Positions 1 to 10,036 are shown, numbered from the stretch's first letter. The stretch is DNA of 54,142 nt from Candidatus Zymogenus saltonus (GCA_016929395.1 JAFGIX010000028.1:1-54142), one strand, 5' to 3'. Numbers and translations: made by a program. Notes: generated by a model from the letters alone, not told the origin.

Positions 1-75
1 CCCCCCCCCCCCCCCCCCCCCCCCCCCCTTTCCCCCCCCCCCCCCCCCCCCCTCCCCTACCGACCCCTCCCGATC
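1..75. repeat. Poly-C low-complexity contig end
   Basis: Nearly uninterrupted C with three short T interruptions, grading into C-rich sequence. Nothing elsewhere in the window resembles it. It is most simply a sequencing or assembly artefact at a contig end, so no biological meaning is assigned. Confidence 0.8.
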
Positions 76-118
76 TGCACTTATGCCGCAATCCCCTTAT
101 CGAACTTCGACACCCCCA

Positions 119-931
119 TTATCTATCAAGCTCCGAGCTCATCTTTCTTACCATGATCCGCTCGTACAGCCCGGGGGCCACCTTGTTCAAGAGGTGGGTA
201 AACTTGCCGACGAGGCTCAAAACGAGGAGCCTTTTTCTCTTCACCGCGCCCCTGTAGACTGCTTTGGCTATCTCCTCCGGCTCATACTGCCTGCCGGTGG
301 TCGACTGGGGGTGTTTCGTCACCGTGCCGTCGCCGTCTAAGGCCCTCGTCTGCAGGTTGGTCTTTGTAAATCCGGGACACACTATCATCACATCGACGCC
401 GTATCTTTTCAGCTCCGTCCTTAAAGAGGTAAAGAAACCGTGCATTGCGTGCTTGCTGGCGGCGTAGCCGGTTCGCCCGAGGAGTGGGGCGAGCCCCGCA
501 ATGCTCGTCACGGCGATGATCATACCCTTTCGCTCGACAATGCTTTCAATCGCCGCCTTTGTGCAGATAACCGACCCGAAGAAATTTATATCCATCACCC
601 TTCGGTAAACTGAGACCTCCGTATTCAGAAAACCGCTTCTCTGGGTGATGCCGGCGTTGTTGACGAGGAGATCGATCCCTCCGAAGTTTTCGATTACCTT
701 ACGGACGGCCGCCCTGCATCCCGCCTCGTCTGTCACGTCACAGACCACCCCCATCGCGTCGATTTTGTTCCTCTTAAGCTCTTCTACCTTACCGTCGAGG
801 GTTTTCTTGTCCAGGTCTAGGAGGACTGTCTTGGCGCCGTTTTCGCCGAACTCCCTTGCGATTGCGAGTCCGATTCCGCTGGCCCCGCCCGTTACAACCA
901 CAACCTTACCCTCAAATACACGTATTGCCAT
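119..931 (-). CDS. Short-chain dehydrogenase/reductase (SDR)
   Basis: A classical SDR of about 270 residues that should carry out NAD(P)-dependent oxidation or reduction of an alcohol/ketone; the substrate cannot be read from sequence. The N-terminal Rossmann motif TGGASGIG, the NNAG motif after beta-4, and the catalytic Ser plus YAASK (Tyr-x3-Lys) are all present, and the length is normal. A GTG start nine bases upstream is possible, but the ATG at 931 has AAAGG eight bases before it and is preferred. The gene lies about 50 bp downstream of the multi-PAS kinase on the same strand and may be read through from it. No functional link to the kinase is evident. The family call is secure; the specific role is unknown. 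Confidence 0.85.
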   Translation of the reverse strand: MAIRVFEGKVVVVTGGASGIGLAIAREFGENGAKTVLLDLDKKTLDGKVEELKRNKIDAMGVVCDVTDEAGCRAAVRKVIENFGGIDLLVNNAGITQRSGFLNTEVSVYRRVMDINFFGSVICTKAAIESIVERKGMIIAVTSIAGLAPLLGRTGYAASKHAMHGFFTSLRTELKRYGVDVMIVCPGFTKTNLQTRALDGDGTVTKHPQSTTGRQYEPEEIAKAVYRGAVKRKRLLVLSLVGKFTHLLNKVAPGLYERIMVRKMSSELDR

Positions 932-979
932 TCCAAACACCTTTCACACAATTATTTCAACCGCAAAAGAAAAACTACA

Positions 980-3900
980 TTAATTAAGCACCTTTCTCAT
1001 CGTCTCTAAAAGCTTATCCAAGACAAAGGGCTTTCCTATAAAACCTACCGCCCCATTCTCCAGGAGATCGAGATGTTGATCCTCTTCGTTGAATCCACTG
1101 GAAAGAAGCACTCTGACATCGGGATTGATCTTCATCATCTCATCAAGAACGGCTTTCCCGTCCATATCGGGCATTTTTATGTCGAGAATTATGAGGTCAA
1201 TTTCGTCCTTATTTTCTCTGTAGATTTTTATCCCCTCTTCTCCGGAATTTGCGGAAAATACCTTATAGCCGTAATCCGGCAAAGCGCCCTTAAGCATAGA
1301 TAGTATAGTCTTCTCATCGTCAATTGCAAGGAGGGTTTCGGAACCGCTCTTTGTCCCTACTAATTTTCTATAACGTAAATCCTCCTTCTTTTTAGACGCG
1401 GGGAAATAGACCTTGACCTCGGTTCCCTCGCCCGGCGCACTGCTGATGTCGATGTAACCATCGTGCCCCTTTATTATACCAAAAACAACGCTCATTCCCA
1501 ACCCCGTACCGCCCTTATCTCCCCTCGTTGTGAAATACGGCTCGAAAACCCTCTTGATTATCTCTTCGTCCATCCCAATCCCCGTGTCTACACACTTCAG
1601 GCAGACGTACTCTCCAGGCTTGAGATTAAAATAACGCATTTCGATCTCCTCTTCGACGCTCTCCGAAAATGTCAAGATTTCAAGGAGACCACCGTCGGGC
1701 ATTGCATCCCTTGCGTTGATGGCGAGGTTCATTATGACCTGATTCAACTGGGACTCGTCCCCCTCGACGGCATACAGACCATCTTCCATCTTGATCTTTA
1801 TCTTTATGGACTTATCGAAGGTTTTTACAATGAAGTTATAGACATCCTGTACAATCCTATTGATATTGATCGTTTTTACTTCGATCTTTCCCTTTCTCGA
1901 ATATGCGAGGAGCTGGGAGGTAAGATCAGACGCCCTCAAGGCTGAACTCTCGATGGTGGAAAGCCCCTCGTAAAAGGGATCGGATTTACTTGCCTTATTT
2001 TTCAAAAATGAGGCGTACCCCAAGATCGTGGCGAGGATGTTGTTGAAATCGTGGGCGATACCCCCCGCCAATGTGCCCAGGGCCTCCATCTTCTGGGCCC
2101 TGAACAGCTGTTCTTCTATCCTTTTTCTATCGCTTATATCCCGGATCGATCCCTGAAAACCGACGATCTTTTCTCCCTTACGAATTACATCGACACAACT
2201 CTCTACTATTATTTCCTCACCGTTCTTATCAAATATTTTATAATTGAGATTTTTTATAGGTTCTCCGGTGCGATAGAGAAGATTGTAAGCTTTAGAAACT
2301 TTTTCCACTGTTTCGGCATCTCCGAATTTTCTATAATTTCCCCCTATCATCTCCCCGGCTTTATAACCACACATCTCTTCAAATGCCCTGTTTATCGACG
2401 TAAAATTTCCATCGAGGTCCACGGTAAATACGGGCTCGATAGAGTTCTCAAACAGGTTCCTGTATTTCTCCTCGCTCTCCTTAAGCGCCGCCTCCGCCAG
2501 TTTGCGGCAGGTGATATCAATTATCACGCCCTCTACATAGCCCTTTTCATGGAACAACTTTGCCGATATCAGGACATACTTTTTCAGTCCGTCCTTGAGG
2601 GTGAAATGCGTCTCGAAACCGGATATCTCACCCTTCTCTTTTAGTAATTTAAAGAACTCTTTCCTCTTGTCGGGGGGAAAATAGTCGGACACCTTGTAAT
2701 TTTTCACCAACTCGTCAACCGTTTTCACTCCGACCAATTCCGCACATTTAAGGTTGGAGCGGAGGAACTTGCCGTCCTCAATGTTTACCCTCCAAATGCC
2801 GACGAGGGCGGTCTCGAACAGATTCCTGTAGAGCTCCTCGCTCTCCTTCAGCGCCTCCTCGGCGGCCTTTCGTTTGGTGATATCCAGTATACTGACGATC
2901 TCTCCCTGGCTCGGATCTTTTGGATCAATGGGGCTTATCCTCATATGGCCGTCGAATAAAGTGCCGTTCATCCGCCTCAACTTTGCGTCTATCTCCAAAG
3001 ATACATTCGATCCAAGCTCATCAAGAATCTTGCTTTCAATGCTCCTGTATTCTTCGATCGAGGCGACAAAAAAAGAGGCTTCTCTTCCTAAATATTCCTC
3101 CTCGCTTTTAAATCCGAACATATCCGACATTGCTTCATTTTGCCAGACAATCCTTCTGTCCTTAACATGACCTATGCCTACAGCCGAGGATGAAAGGATA
3201 TTTTTCAGCTGCAGCCCGCTCTTCCTCAAGGCCTCCTCCGCCAATCTCCTCTCAGTTATATCCGTACACGCGCCTATCAGCTTTATCGGTTTTCCCGAAT
3301 CACTCAACATTACAGTCCCGCGGTCTATCCAATACCTCCAGGAGCCGTCCTTTCTCCTTATTCGATACTCCACAGAAAACGACCCCTCCTTTTTTCTGTG
3401 ACGCCTTATCATATCTTCAAGCATTTTAGATTCGTCCGGATTTATCAATTCAAGCCACGCATCGAGGGTCCTTCCGAACTCGCCGCTTTCATAACCCAGC
3501 GCGGCGTCTATATCCCCGTACCAATCCAAGACGTCCGTCAAAACATCCCATTCGTAAATGAGGTCTCCCGTGGATTTGGCGGCAAGCCGAAACCTCTCCT
3601 CGCTCTCTATGAGGGCCTTCTCCGCACGCTTCCTGTCGGTGATATTCCTGCCGATGCCGTGAATCTCGACCACCCTATCATCTTCCCATTCCCATTTCTC
3701 CTTTGTCTCAACCGTAACTATGTTTCCGTCCTTGTCGTAAAACTCCATCTCAAAACTGCCCACATCCTCTCTATTAAGCTGCCTTTTTATCAATTCTGAT
3801 GCCCGCTTGAGGGACTCCGGAGTCATAACCTCTGTGAAATTCTTGCCCATCAATCTTTCCCTCGGCAGCCCCATAATCTTCTCGACGGCGCTGCTTACAA

Positions 3901-4816
3901 ACTTGAAATTCCCCTCGAAATCGGAGATATATATCAAATCATCGCTCTGCTCCACAAGCATCCTGTATCTCTTCTCGGACTCCTTTAGAGCCTCCTCTAC
4001 AATCCTCTGCCCGGTAACATCACGAACGGATCCTTGAACTCCGGTCGGCCTTTTATCCTCGTCATATATAATCCTGATATTTAACTCCGAGGGTACCTCC
4101 CTGCCGTCCTTATGAATGAGGTTGACCGCAATAGTCCTCCCGGCTTTATGCTGCCCCTTGGAGAGCTCTTCTGCCACTATCTCTTCAAACTTTTCGTGGC
4201 ATTCGTCCGAACATAACTCCCAGATCTTCATCCCTATCATCTCATCGGGCGTGTAGCCGATTGTGTGGACGGATGACTCTGTTATAAAAGTCATGCCAAG
4301 CTCCATATCCGTCTTAAAGACATATTCAACGATATTGTCTGCCAAAAGGAGGTTTTCCTCCTCGCTCTCTTTTAACGCCTCTTCAGCCCTCTCTCTTGCC
4401 AGTCGGTCATTGTATTTGTTTACAACTCCCCATAGAACCGGTGTGAGTAATTTTAAATACTCCCCGTCCGGGTCCTTAATGATGTAGTCATCGACCCCCA
4501 TCATCAGCGCCTCGAACACAACATCCTCAGAGCCGACATCCGCCAAGATTACCGAGGGCAGATTGATCCCCTCATTAATAATCTTCTTGCAAACATCGAG
4601 ACCCGACATATTGGGCAAGATGAATTCGGCAACAACAACATCGAATGAAGCAGGATCTTTGCGAAGTAAATTAAGGGCATCGCATGGTGAATTGAATTCG
4701 GTCACTTTAAAGGGAAATTGGCTGTCATTTAACGCCTTGGAAAAGGAGAGCCCATCATCATTATTACCTTCAATAAGCAAAACGTTTAACTGCTTTGATT
4801 GTTCTTCGGCCTTCAT
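980..4816 (-). CDS. Hybrid histidine kinase: REC-like, six PAS, HisKA, HATPase, REC
   Basis: A soluble hybrid sensor kinase of about 1278 residues with no membrane segment. Domain order: receiver-like (about 8-130), six consecutive PAS domains (about 155-905) joined by ALKESEE-type linkers, HisKA with GGIAHDFNN (His near 922), HATPase (N-box NLAINARDAM, DTGIGM, GGTGLGM), and a C-terminal receiver with LDIKMPDMDG. The N-terminal receiver is degenerate: the phospho-acceptor Asp is replaced by Glu (AEFILPNMSG, residue 64), one Asp of the acidic pair is Gly, and the conserved Ser/Thr is Ala, while the Lys is kept. It may therefore be locked or act as a docking domain. The start is the ATG at 4816; a TTG 12 bases upstream is an alternative. 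The signal and partner are unknown. The sixth PAS closely resembles one in the giant kinase at 15.6-22.2 kb. Confidence 0.9.
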   Translation of the reverse strand: MKAEEQSKQLNVLLIEGNNDDGLSFSKALNDSQFPFKVTEFNSPCDALNLLRKDPASFDVVVAEFILPNMSGLDVCKKIINEGINLPSVILADVGSEDVVFEALMMGVDDYIIKDPDGEYLKLLTPVLWGVVNKYNDRLARERAEEALKESEEENLLLADNIVEYVFKTDMELGMTFITESSVHTIGYTPDEMIGMKIWELCSDECHEKFEEIVAEELSKGQHKAGRTIAVNLIHKDGREVPSELNIRIIYDEDKRPTGVQGSVRDVTGQRIVEEALKESEKRYRMLVEQSDDLIYISDFEGNFKFVSSAVEKIMGLPRERLMGKNFTEVMTPESLKRASELIKRQLNREDVGSFEMEFYDKDGNIVTVETKEKWEWEDDRVVEIHGIGRNITDRKRAEKALIESEERFRLAAKSTGDLIYEWDVLTDVLDWYGDIDAALGYESGEFGRTLDAWLELINPDESKMLEDMIRRHRKKEGSFSVEYRIRRKDGSWRYWIDRGTVMLSDSGKPIKLIGACTDITERRLAEEALRKSGLQLKNILSSSAVGIGHVKDRRIVWQNEAMSDMFGFKSEEEYLGREASFFVASIEEYRSIESKILDELGSNVSLEIDAKLRRMNGTLFDGHMRISPIDPKDPSQGEIVSILDITKRKAAEEALKESEELYRNLFETALVGIWRVNIEDGKFLRSNLKCAELVGVKTVDELVKNYKVSDYFPPDKRKEFFKLLKEKGEISGFETHFTLKDGLKKYVLISAKLFHEKGYVEGVIIDITCRKLAEAALKESEEKYRNLFENSIEPVFTVDLDGNFTSINRAFEEMCGYKAGEMIGGNYRKFGDAETVEKVSKAYNLLYRTGEPIKNLNYKIFDKNGEEIIVESCVDVIRKGEKIVGFQGSIRDISDRKRIEEQLFRAQKMEALGTLAGGIAHDFNNILATILGYASFLKNKASKSDPFYEGLSTIESSALRASDLTSQLLAYSRKGKIEVKTININRIVQDVYNFIVKTFDKSIKIKIKMEDGLYAVEGDESQLNQVIMNLAINARDAMPDGGLLEILTFSESVEEEIEMRYFNLKPGEYVCLKCVDTGIGMDEEIIKRVFEPYFTTRGDKGGTGLGMSVVFGIIKGHDGYIDISSAPGEGTEVKVYFPASKKKEDLRYRKLVGTKSGSETLLAIDDEKTILSMLKGALPDYGYKVFSANSGEEGIKIYRENKDEIDLIILDIKMPDMDGKAVLDEMMKINPDVRVLLSSGFNEEDQHLDLLENGAVGFIGKPFVLDKLLETMRKVLN

Positions 4817-5501
4817 GTTATCCGCCAAAAAACCATTTCACTTCATGGAAAAGATACAATGTTGATGGTTTTGTAAAGATCGAGTTCTATTGATAGATAC
4901 TGTTACATACTTAAAATATACATTTTATAAAAGCGCTATAAAGATATTACGATGAATTGCGTTCATGTTACCTTATTATATATTTAAGTACAATTTATGT
5001 CACTATTTGTTTTTAAGCAATTTGGCATACGTGATAATATATTGAAGAATATTAACAATAAATTTGCCAAATATTCCCAATCGCAACAGATTTAAGGAAT
5101 AGAATTCTTGTAACTCTTCTAATGCCTTTTTATCGACCTTATTCTTGAGATTTTTAAATTGAAGTGAGTATTCTTGCGGCCGAATATAATACTAATTATT
5201 ATTATGAGCTATTACAATATACCAAAACAGATAATTATTGTAAAGCCTTTTCCCCAAAAGTGCTAAGGGTGAAAAAAATACGGTACGCAAAGTTGACAGG
5301 ATTTATTCTTGATTAATTCAGAGAAAATATAAAAAGAGGCGACTTATTGGACAAAAGTTGCCTGCATGACAAAGAAAAGAGCAGCAACACCCAACTCATT
5401 TGCCCCACATTACTCCTATATTAATATTGACATTACAACCGTTTTTCTGTATTTATAATACAGCAATTAAATTTATCGCTTCAGTGATAATCGGAGGTCT
5501 T
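4817..5501. other. AT-rich intergenic region between divergent genes
   Basis: About 680 bp of visibly AT-rich sequence between a minus-strand kinase and a plus-strand dehydrogenase. It must hold divergent promoters. A TTGACA at 5293-5298 is the best -35-like hexamer on the plus strand, but no good -10 lies at proper spacing. No RNA gene, terminator or credible short gene was recognised. Confidence 0.5.
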
Positions 5502-6533
5502 TTGGCTCAACAGGTAACAATCGCCCAGATCGGCTGTGGATATTGGGGGCCCAATCTTCTGAGAAACTTCTATAGGATTGAAAATGTCAAGATCAAGTAC
5601 GTGGCCGAAGTGAGTGAAGAGAGGAGGATTTATGTTGCATCAAACTACAAAGATATTAAGGTCATCTCCGACTACACTGAAATATTGAATGACGAAGAGG
5701 TCGATGCAGTAATAATAGCCACTCCGGCCAACGATCATTATAAACACGTAATGAGCGCGCTCTCTTCCGGCAAGCACTGTCTTGTAGAAAAACCCCTCTC
5801 TCTAAAAACCGACGAGGCGGCGGAGATAATATCAATGGCCGAAGAGAGGGATTTGGTCTTGATGGTGGGCCATACATTCCTCTATAACGCCGCCGTTCAC
5901 AAATTGAAAGAGAAGATAGATGAAGGGGAACTTGGCGAAATACACTACATCTACTCACAGAGGCTGAACCTCGGGCGAATAAGGTCGGACATAAACGCAA
6001 TGTGGAACTTCGCCCCGCACGACGTCTCCATCTCCCTTTTCCTGATTGACAGTGAGCCCGAGTGGGTAAGCGCCATCGGGGAGGCATATATACAGGAAGG
6101 AGTTGAAGACGTCGTCTTCTTGACGGTGAAATTCAAAAATGGAACCATATTCAACGTGCACATAAGCTGGCTTGATCCGAATAAGGTTCGCAGGATAACG
6201 GTTGTCGGGAGCAAAAAGATGGTTGTCTACGACGACGTCGCCGATTACAAGATACAGATATTTGACAAGGGGATCGATAAGGTCAACATGGAAAGGTCGC
6301 TCGGGTCATACGATGATTTCGGGAAGTTCCAGCTCATTCACAGGGCCGGCGATCTCTTGATTCCGAGCATCGATTTTACCGAGCCCCTCTCCTTGGAGGC
6401 AAGAGACTTCATCAACTGCATCATAAACAACGGGAAGCCCGTTTCGGACGGCGAAAGCGCGCTTATGGTGACAAAGATACTGGAGGGCGCAACGCGATCG
6501 CTCTCGAACAAGGGAGAGCGGATCTATCTTTGA
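5502..6533 (+). CDS. Gfo/Idh/MocA family sugar dehydrogenase
   Basis: An NAD(P)-dependent oxidoreductase of 343 residues, probably acting on a nucleotide sugar or other sugar in the cytoplasm. The N-terminus carries the Rossmann motif GCGYWGPNLLRNF, followed by the family motif EKPLSL that contains the catalytic-site Lys, then the C-terminal alpha/beta domain. The reading frame is open further upstream, but that extension is AT-rich and hydrophobic and unlike the family. The TTG at 5502 has GGAGG four bases before it and gives a normal N-terminus. It is followed by a DegT-type aminotransferase, a pairing seen in pathways for 3-amino sugars (for example WlbA/WlbE). The exact substrate is inference. 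Confidence 0.85.
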   Translation: MAQQVTIAQIGCGYWGPNLLRNFYRIENVKIKYVAEVSEERRIYVASNYKDIKVISDYTEILNDEEVDAVIIATPANDHYKHVMSALSSGKHCLVEKPLSLKTDEAAEIISMAEERDLVLMVGHTFLYNAAVHKLKEKIDEGELGEIHYIYSQRLNLGRIRSDINAMWNFAPHDVSISLFLIDSEPEWVSAIGEAYIQEGVEDVVFLTVKFKNGTIFNVHISWLDPNKVRRITVVGSKKMVVYDDVADYKIQIFDKGIDKVNMERSLGSYDDFGKFQLIHRAGDLLIPSIDFTEPLSLEARDFINCIINNGKPVSDGESALMVTKILEGATRSLSNKGERIYL

Positions 6534-6574
6534 TTTTACGGCATGAAAAAGCGCTAGGCTTGGGCAACCTATAA

Positions 6575-6595
6575 AGGGCGATCCGTAATCGCCCT
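6575..6595 (+). other. Perfect 8-bp stem-loop between two sugar genes
   Basis: AGGGCGAT and ATCGCCCT form a perfect eight-pair stem around a five-base loop, about 40 bp after the dehydrogenase stop. No T-run follows, so it is not a standard intrinsic terminator. It could protect the upstream mRNA 3' end or be an attenuator between the two genes. Confidence 0.4.
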
Positions 6596-6700
6596 GTCAG
6601 ATGAAAACCATAGCTTGGAAGCCGTTTCGATACCATTTCATTAAACTTTTTAAGCGTCTTTAAGTCTTTAAATATCCCGATGAATCCTACGAAGGGGCAA

Positions 6701-7801
6701 ATGAAAATTCCACTGGTAGACCTGACCGCTCAATACCTGTCGATAAAAACCGAAATTGACGATGCAATCTCAAAAGTCATCAACGATACGGCCTTTATAA
6801 AGGGGAAATACGTAAACGACTTCGAGGAGAACTTTGCGTCCAAAATCGGGGGCAAGCACTGTATCGGCGTCGGGAACGGGACCGACGCCCTCTTCATATC
6901 TATGAAGACGCTGGGAATCGGATCGGGCGACGAGGTGATCACGGCGGCAAACTCCTTTATCGCCACATCGGAATCGATAACGATGACGGGAGCTAAGGTC
7001 GTCTTCGTCGATGTAGATCCACGAAACTACAACATCGACCCGAAGAGGATCGGGGAAAAGATAACGGGAAAGACAAGGGCGATAATGCCGGTACACCTCT
7101 ACGGTCACCCGGCGGATATGGACCCGATAATCGAGATCGCCAAAAAACACGACCTGTTTGTGATAGAGGATGCGTCCCAGGCGCACTTCGCCGAGTACAA
7201 GGGACGAAAGGTGGGGGGCATCGGAGACATGGGCTGTTTCAGCTTCTATCCGGGCAAAAACCTCGGCGCCTACGGCGATGCGGGGGCGATCGTAACCAAC
7301 AGCGACGAGCTGAACGAGAGGGCGAGAAAGACGGCAAACCACGGCCGTATCGGCAAGTACAACCACGAGTTCGAGGGCGTCAACAGCAGGATGGACGGCA
7401 TCCAGGGCGCGGTGCTCGATGTCAAATTGAGGCACCTTGCGGAATGGACCGAAAAGAGGCGGAACATCGCAAGGCTGTATGGAGAGATGCTTAATGATGT
7501 GCCCGACATTATCAGGCCCGTCGAGGAGTATTACGCCAAGCATGTCTATCACGTCTACGTCATCAGGGCCAAGGAGAGGAACGCCTTAAGGGAGCATCTT
7601 AAAAACAACGGCATATCCGCCGGAATCCACTACCCCACGGCCCTTCCCAACCTGCCCGCATACGGCTACCTCGGCCACACTCCCTCGGACTTCCCCGTGG
7701 CAAGCAGGTATCAGGATGAGGTTCTGAGCCTTCCCCTTTATCCCGAACTTTCAGAGGAGCAGGCGGGCGTTATAGTGAGCTGTATCAAGGGTTTTTACTG
7801 A
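6701..7801 (+). CDS. DegT/DnrJ/EryC1 PLP-dependent sugar aminotransferase
   Basis: A type-I fold PLP enzyme of about 366 residues that transfers an amino group to a keto-sugar nucleotide. Visible motifs include PLVDL at the N-terminus, GVGNGTDAL (phosphate-binding region), the IEDASQAHFA segment, and FSFYPGKNLGAYGDAGA with the PLP-binding Lys. The ATG at 6701 has AAGGGG three bases upstream and gives the usual family N-terminus; an ATG at 6680 is in frame but has no ribosome site. The neighbouring dehydrogenase could supply the keto-sugar. Its stop codon overlaps the start of the following glycosyltransferase by one base, so translation is probably coupled. Confidence 0.88.
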   Translation: MKIPLVDLTAQYLSIKTEIDDAISKVINDTAFIKGKYVNDFEENFASKIGGKHCIGVGNGTDALFISMKTLGIGSGDEVITAANSFIATSESITMTGAKVVFVDVDPRNYNIDPKRIGEKITGKTRAIMPVHLYGHPADMDPIIEIAKKHDLFVIEDASQAHFAEYKGRKVGGIGDMGCFSFYPGKNLGAYGDAGAIVTNSDELNERARKTANHGRIGKYNHEFEGVNSRMDGIQGAVLDVKLRHLAEWTEKRRNIARLYGEMLNDVPDIIRPVEEYYAKHVYHVYVIRAKERNALREHLKNNGISAGIHYPTALPNLPAYGYLGHTPSDFPVASRYQDEVLSLPLYPELSEEQAGVIVSCIKGFY

Positions 7802-8757
7802 TGTACAAGGACAAGAAAATATCTCTGGTTATCCCGGCTTACAACGAAGAAAAGCTGATAAGGCCCACCCTTGAGGCCGTTCCGGATATAGTAGACAAGA
7901 TATATGTTGTCGACGACTGCAGCCCGGACAATCAGAACGACGTGGTCATGGAATGCGCGAAGGCCGATCCGAGGATAGATCTTCTACGGCATGAGATCAA
8001 CCAGGGACCCGGCGGGGCCATCATCACGGGTTATCTCAAGTCGTCTCACGACGGCTGTGATATAGCCGTCGTGGTGGGGGGAGACAACCAGATGCCCCTA
8101 AGTGAAATAGAGAATTTTCTGGATCCCATCATCGAGGGAAAGGTGGACTACGCAAAGGGGAACCGGTTTCTATTGAGCCGCCTTGAAGACACCCTGGAAA
8201 AGATGCCGAAGACGAGACTCATCGGGAACTGGATCATCACGGCACTGACAAAGATCGCCTCGGGTTACTATAAAACGATGGACGTGGTCGACGGCTATAC
8301 GGCCATCACCAAAAGGGCCATCGACACAATCGATTGGAATCGGGCCTGGAAAAAGTACGGTTACCCGATGGATTTTCTGATCAGGCTGAACGCATACGGC
8401 TATAAGATCGTGGATGTCCCCAGGACCGCAATATATTTGCCTGGCGAGAGACAGTCGCAGATAAAGGGGCTGAGCTACGCGCTTCGCGTATCCCCCATGT
8501 TGATAAGGAACTTCTTCTGGCGTTTGAAATTCAGGTATATTTTTTTGGACTTTCATCCCCTGGTCTTTTTCTACTATTTCGGATTTATACTGCTCCCGGC
8601 CGGCATTTTAGGCGGTCTTTACCTGATTTTCGACAAGCTCTTTTTAAGCGGGTATCATGTCACCGGGTCCCGGGCGGTCCTTGTGTCCCTTCTTATTATC
8701 ATCGGACTCCAGTTCCTGCTCTTTGCCATGCTTTTTGACATGGAGGAGGGAAAATAA
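7801..8757 (+). CDS. Family 2 glycosyltransferase with C-terminal membrane segments
   Basis: A GT-A fold glycosyltransferase of 318 residues, similar in layout to dolichol/undecaprenyl-phosphate sugar transferases. The start ISLVIPAYNEE, then VVDDCSPD and a GGDNQ metal/nucleotide motif (about residue 98), are typical. Two hydrophobic segments near the C-terminus (about 253-276 and 292-312) should anchor it in the inner membrane. It probably moves a sugar onto a lipid carrier. The start overlaps the aminotransferase stop (TGATG). Donor and acceptor cannot be told from sequence. Confidence 0.85.
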   Translation: MYKDKKISLVIPAYNEEKLIRPTLEAVPDIVDKIYVVDDCSPDNQNDVVMECAKADPRIDLLRHEINQGPGGAIITGYLKSSHDGCDIAVVVGGDNQMPLSEIENFLDPIIEGKVDYAKGNRFLLSRLEDTLEKMPKTRLIGNWIITALTKIASGYYKTMDVVDGYTAITKRAIDTIDWNRAWKKYGYPMDFLIRLNAYGYKIVDVPRTAIYLPGERQSQIKGLSYALRVSPMLIRNFFWRLKFRYIFLDFHPLVFFYYFGFILLPAGILGGLYLIFDKLFLSGYHVTGSRAVLVSLLIIIGLQFLLFAMLFDMEEGK

Positions 8758-8811
8758 CCGATCCCCCCGGGGGTATTGGGAAAAGCCATCCCACTTCAAA
8801 TATTAATCCAC

Positions 8812-8840
8812 TTGATATATTATGTATATCCAACTATAAT
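8812..8840 (+). promoter_or_regulatory. Sigma-70-type promoter for the sulfotransferase gene
   Basis: TTGATA (8812-8817), 17-bp spacer, then a perfect TATAAT (8835-8840). It sits about 75 bp before the sulfotransferase ATG in AT-rich sequence, so that gene may be transcribed separately from the sugar genes before it. Confidence 0.65.
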
Positions 8841-8914
8841 TCAAATCATCAAATCACACAGATATAACAACCGTTTAAAGTAACGAACTAACCTGATTAT
8901 TGAATCGACCGTTT

Positions 8915-9889
8915 ATGATATCACCGTTCTTTATCGTAGGCTGCGGGAGATCGGGCACAACCCTTCTCAGAAATATTCTCAATCGCCACTCCAAGATAGC
9001 GATCCCTCTCGAATCCCTCTTTGTCATCGATTACCTCACGGTCAAGGACCGAAAGCCATTATCGACCTTGAAGGAGCTTATCGTAAGGGAGCACGAAATA
9101 GGCGAGTGGGGGCTTGAAATTACTCCAAACATGTTAAACGATTGCTCCACACCAGAGGGCCTGATCGACAGGATTCACGAGCTCTATATGGAGAAGAACG
9201 GCAAAGTCATATGGGGACAGAAGACCCCCCGCTTCATAAGGCACGGCGAACTCCTTAAAACGGCCTATCCCGATTCAAGGTTTATCCACGTCATAAGAGA
9301 TCCCAGGGCGGTGGTCAACTCCCTAATCAATTCGGATGTGCATAGGAGCAATGCCTATTACGGATCCTTCAGATGGAACAGGGATGTAAACCAGGGGCTT
9401 TCGCTGAAGAAAAGGTACCCGGAGGATACCCTCGAAGTAAGATATGAGAGTCTAATCACTGACCCCGAAGAGACCCTGAAGGGTATCTGCAGATTTATCG
9501 AAGTCAATTTTGAGCGGGAGATATTAGATCAGGATAAGACAAAAACGAAAGAATACAGCAAATTTTACAATAAAATTAACGTAAAAATCGGACAACCGCC
9601 GGATCCGCAAAGGCTGGATGCCTGGCGCTCAGACTTGTCTCGACGGCAGATATCGCTTATAGAATCGCTCTGCGCGGAGACAATGAAGAGACTGGGATAT
9701 GCCCCGTCCGCGAACTACAGGAGTCCAAACGGTATTTATATCTTTTACTTGAGGCTTCAGCGTATCTTCGGATTTATGAGGCAGCTCTTTCATTACGTCT
9801 TGAACAGGCGACAATACATTATCTGCAACATCAGACGAAAGCTGAAGCTTTCGCTGCTGTTCGGGGACATATTCAAGATAAACTACTGA
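8915..9889 (+). CDS. Sulfotransferase (PAPS-dependent, Sulfotransfer family)
   Basis: A cytoplasmic sulfotransferase of about 324 residues expected to move sulfate from PAPS to a hydroxyl group of a glycan or other small acceptor. The 5'-phosphosulfate loop GCGRSGTTLL lies near the N-terminus and the 3'-phosphate-binding segment RDPRAVVNS near residue 130. ATG at 8915 is chosen; a TTG at 8900 is an alternative, and neither has a clear ribosome site. The C-terminus is basic and rich in aromatic residues, perhaps for membrane contact. It follows sugar-modifying genes, so a surface glycan is the likely acceptor, though this is inference. Confidence 0.85.
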   Translation: MISPFFIVGCGRSGTTLLRNILNRHSKIAIPLESLFVIDYLTVKDRKPLSTLKELIVREHEIGEWGLEITPNMLNDCSTPEGLIDRIHELYMEKNGKVIWGQKTPRFIRHGELLKTAYPDSRFIHVIRDPRAVVNSLINSDVHRSNAYYGSFRWNRDVNQGLSLKKRYPEDTLEVRYESLITDPEETLKGICRFIEVNFEREILDQDKTKTKEYSKFYNKINVKIGQPPDPQRLDAWRSDLSRRQISLIESLCAETMKRLGYAPSANYRSPNGIYIFYLRLQRIFGFMRQLFHYVLNRRQYIICNIRRKLKLSLLFGDIFKINY

Positions 9890-10036
9890 AAGTAGTATCT
9901 CTTTATTTTTATGACGATTGCCGCTTCCCATCGATGTAGGGAAAAGACCTCCTTTTGCGCGAGATAGACCGTAGTTTATAAAAAATCGGTTACCCTTTTT
10001 GACTCGATTTTTAACCGCCCGACAACCCGAAATTCC

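Noticed and set aside
1-75. A natural poly-C tract or telomere-like end
   Set aside because: Length and purity at the exact window edge fit a sequencing or assembly artefact better than biology.
6770-7552. 260-codon open frame on the minus strand
   Set aside because: It lies wholly antisense to a well-supported aminotransferase, has no family motifs, and reflects the codon pattern of the real gene.
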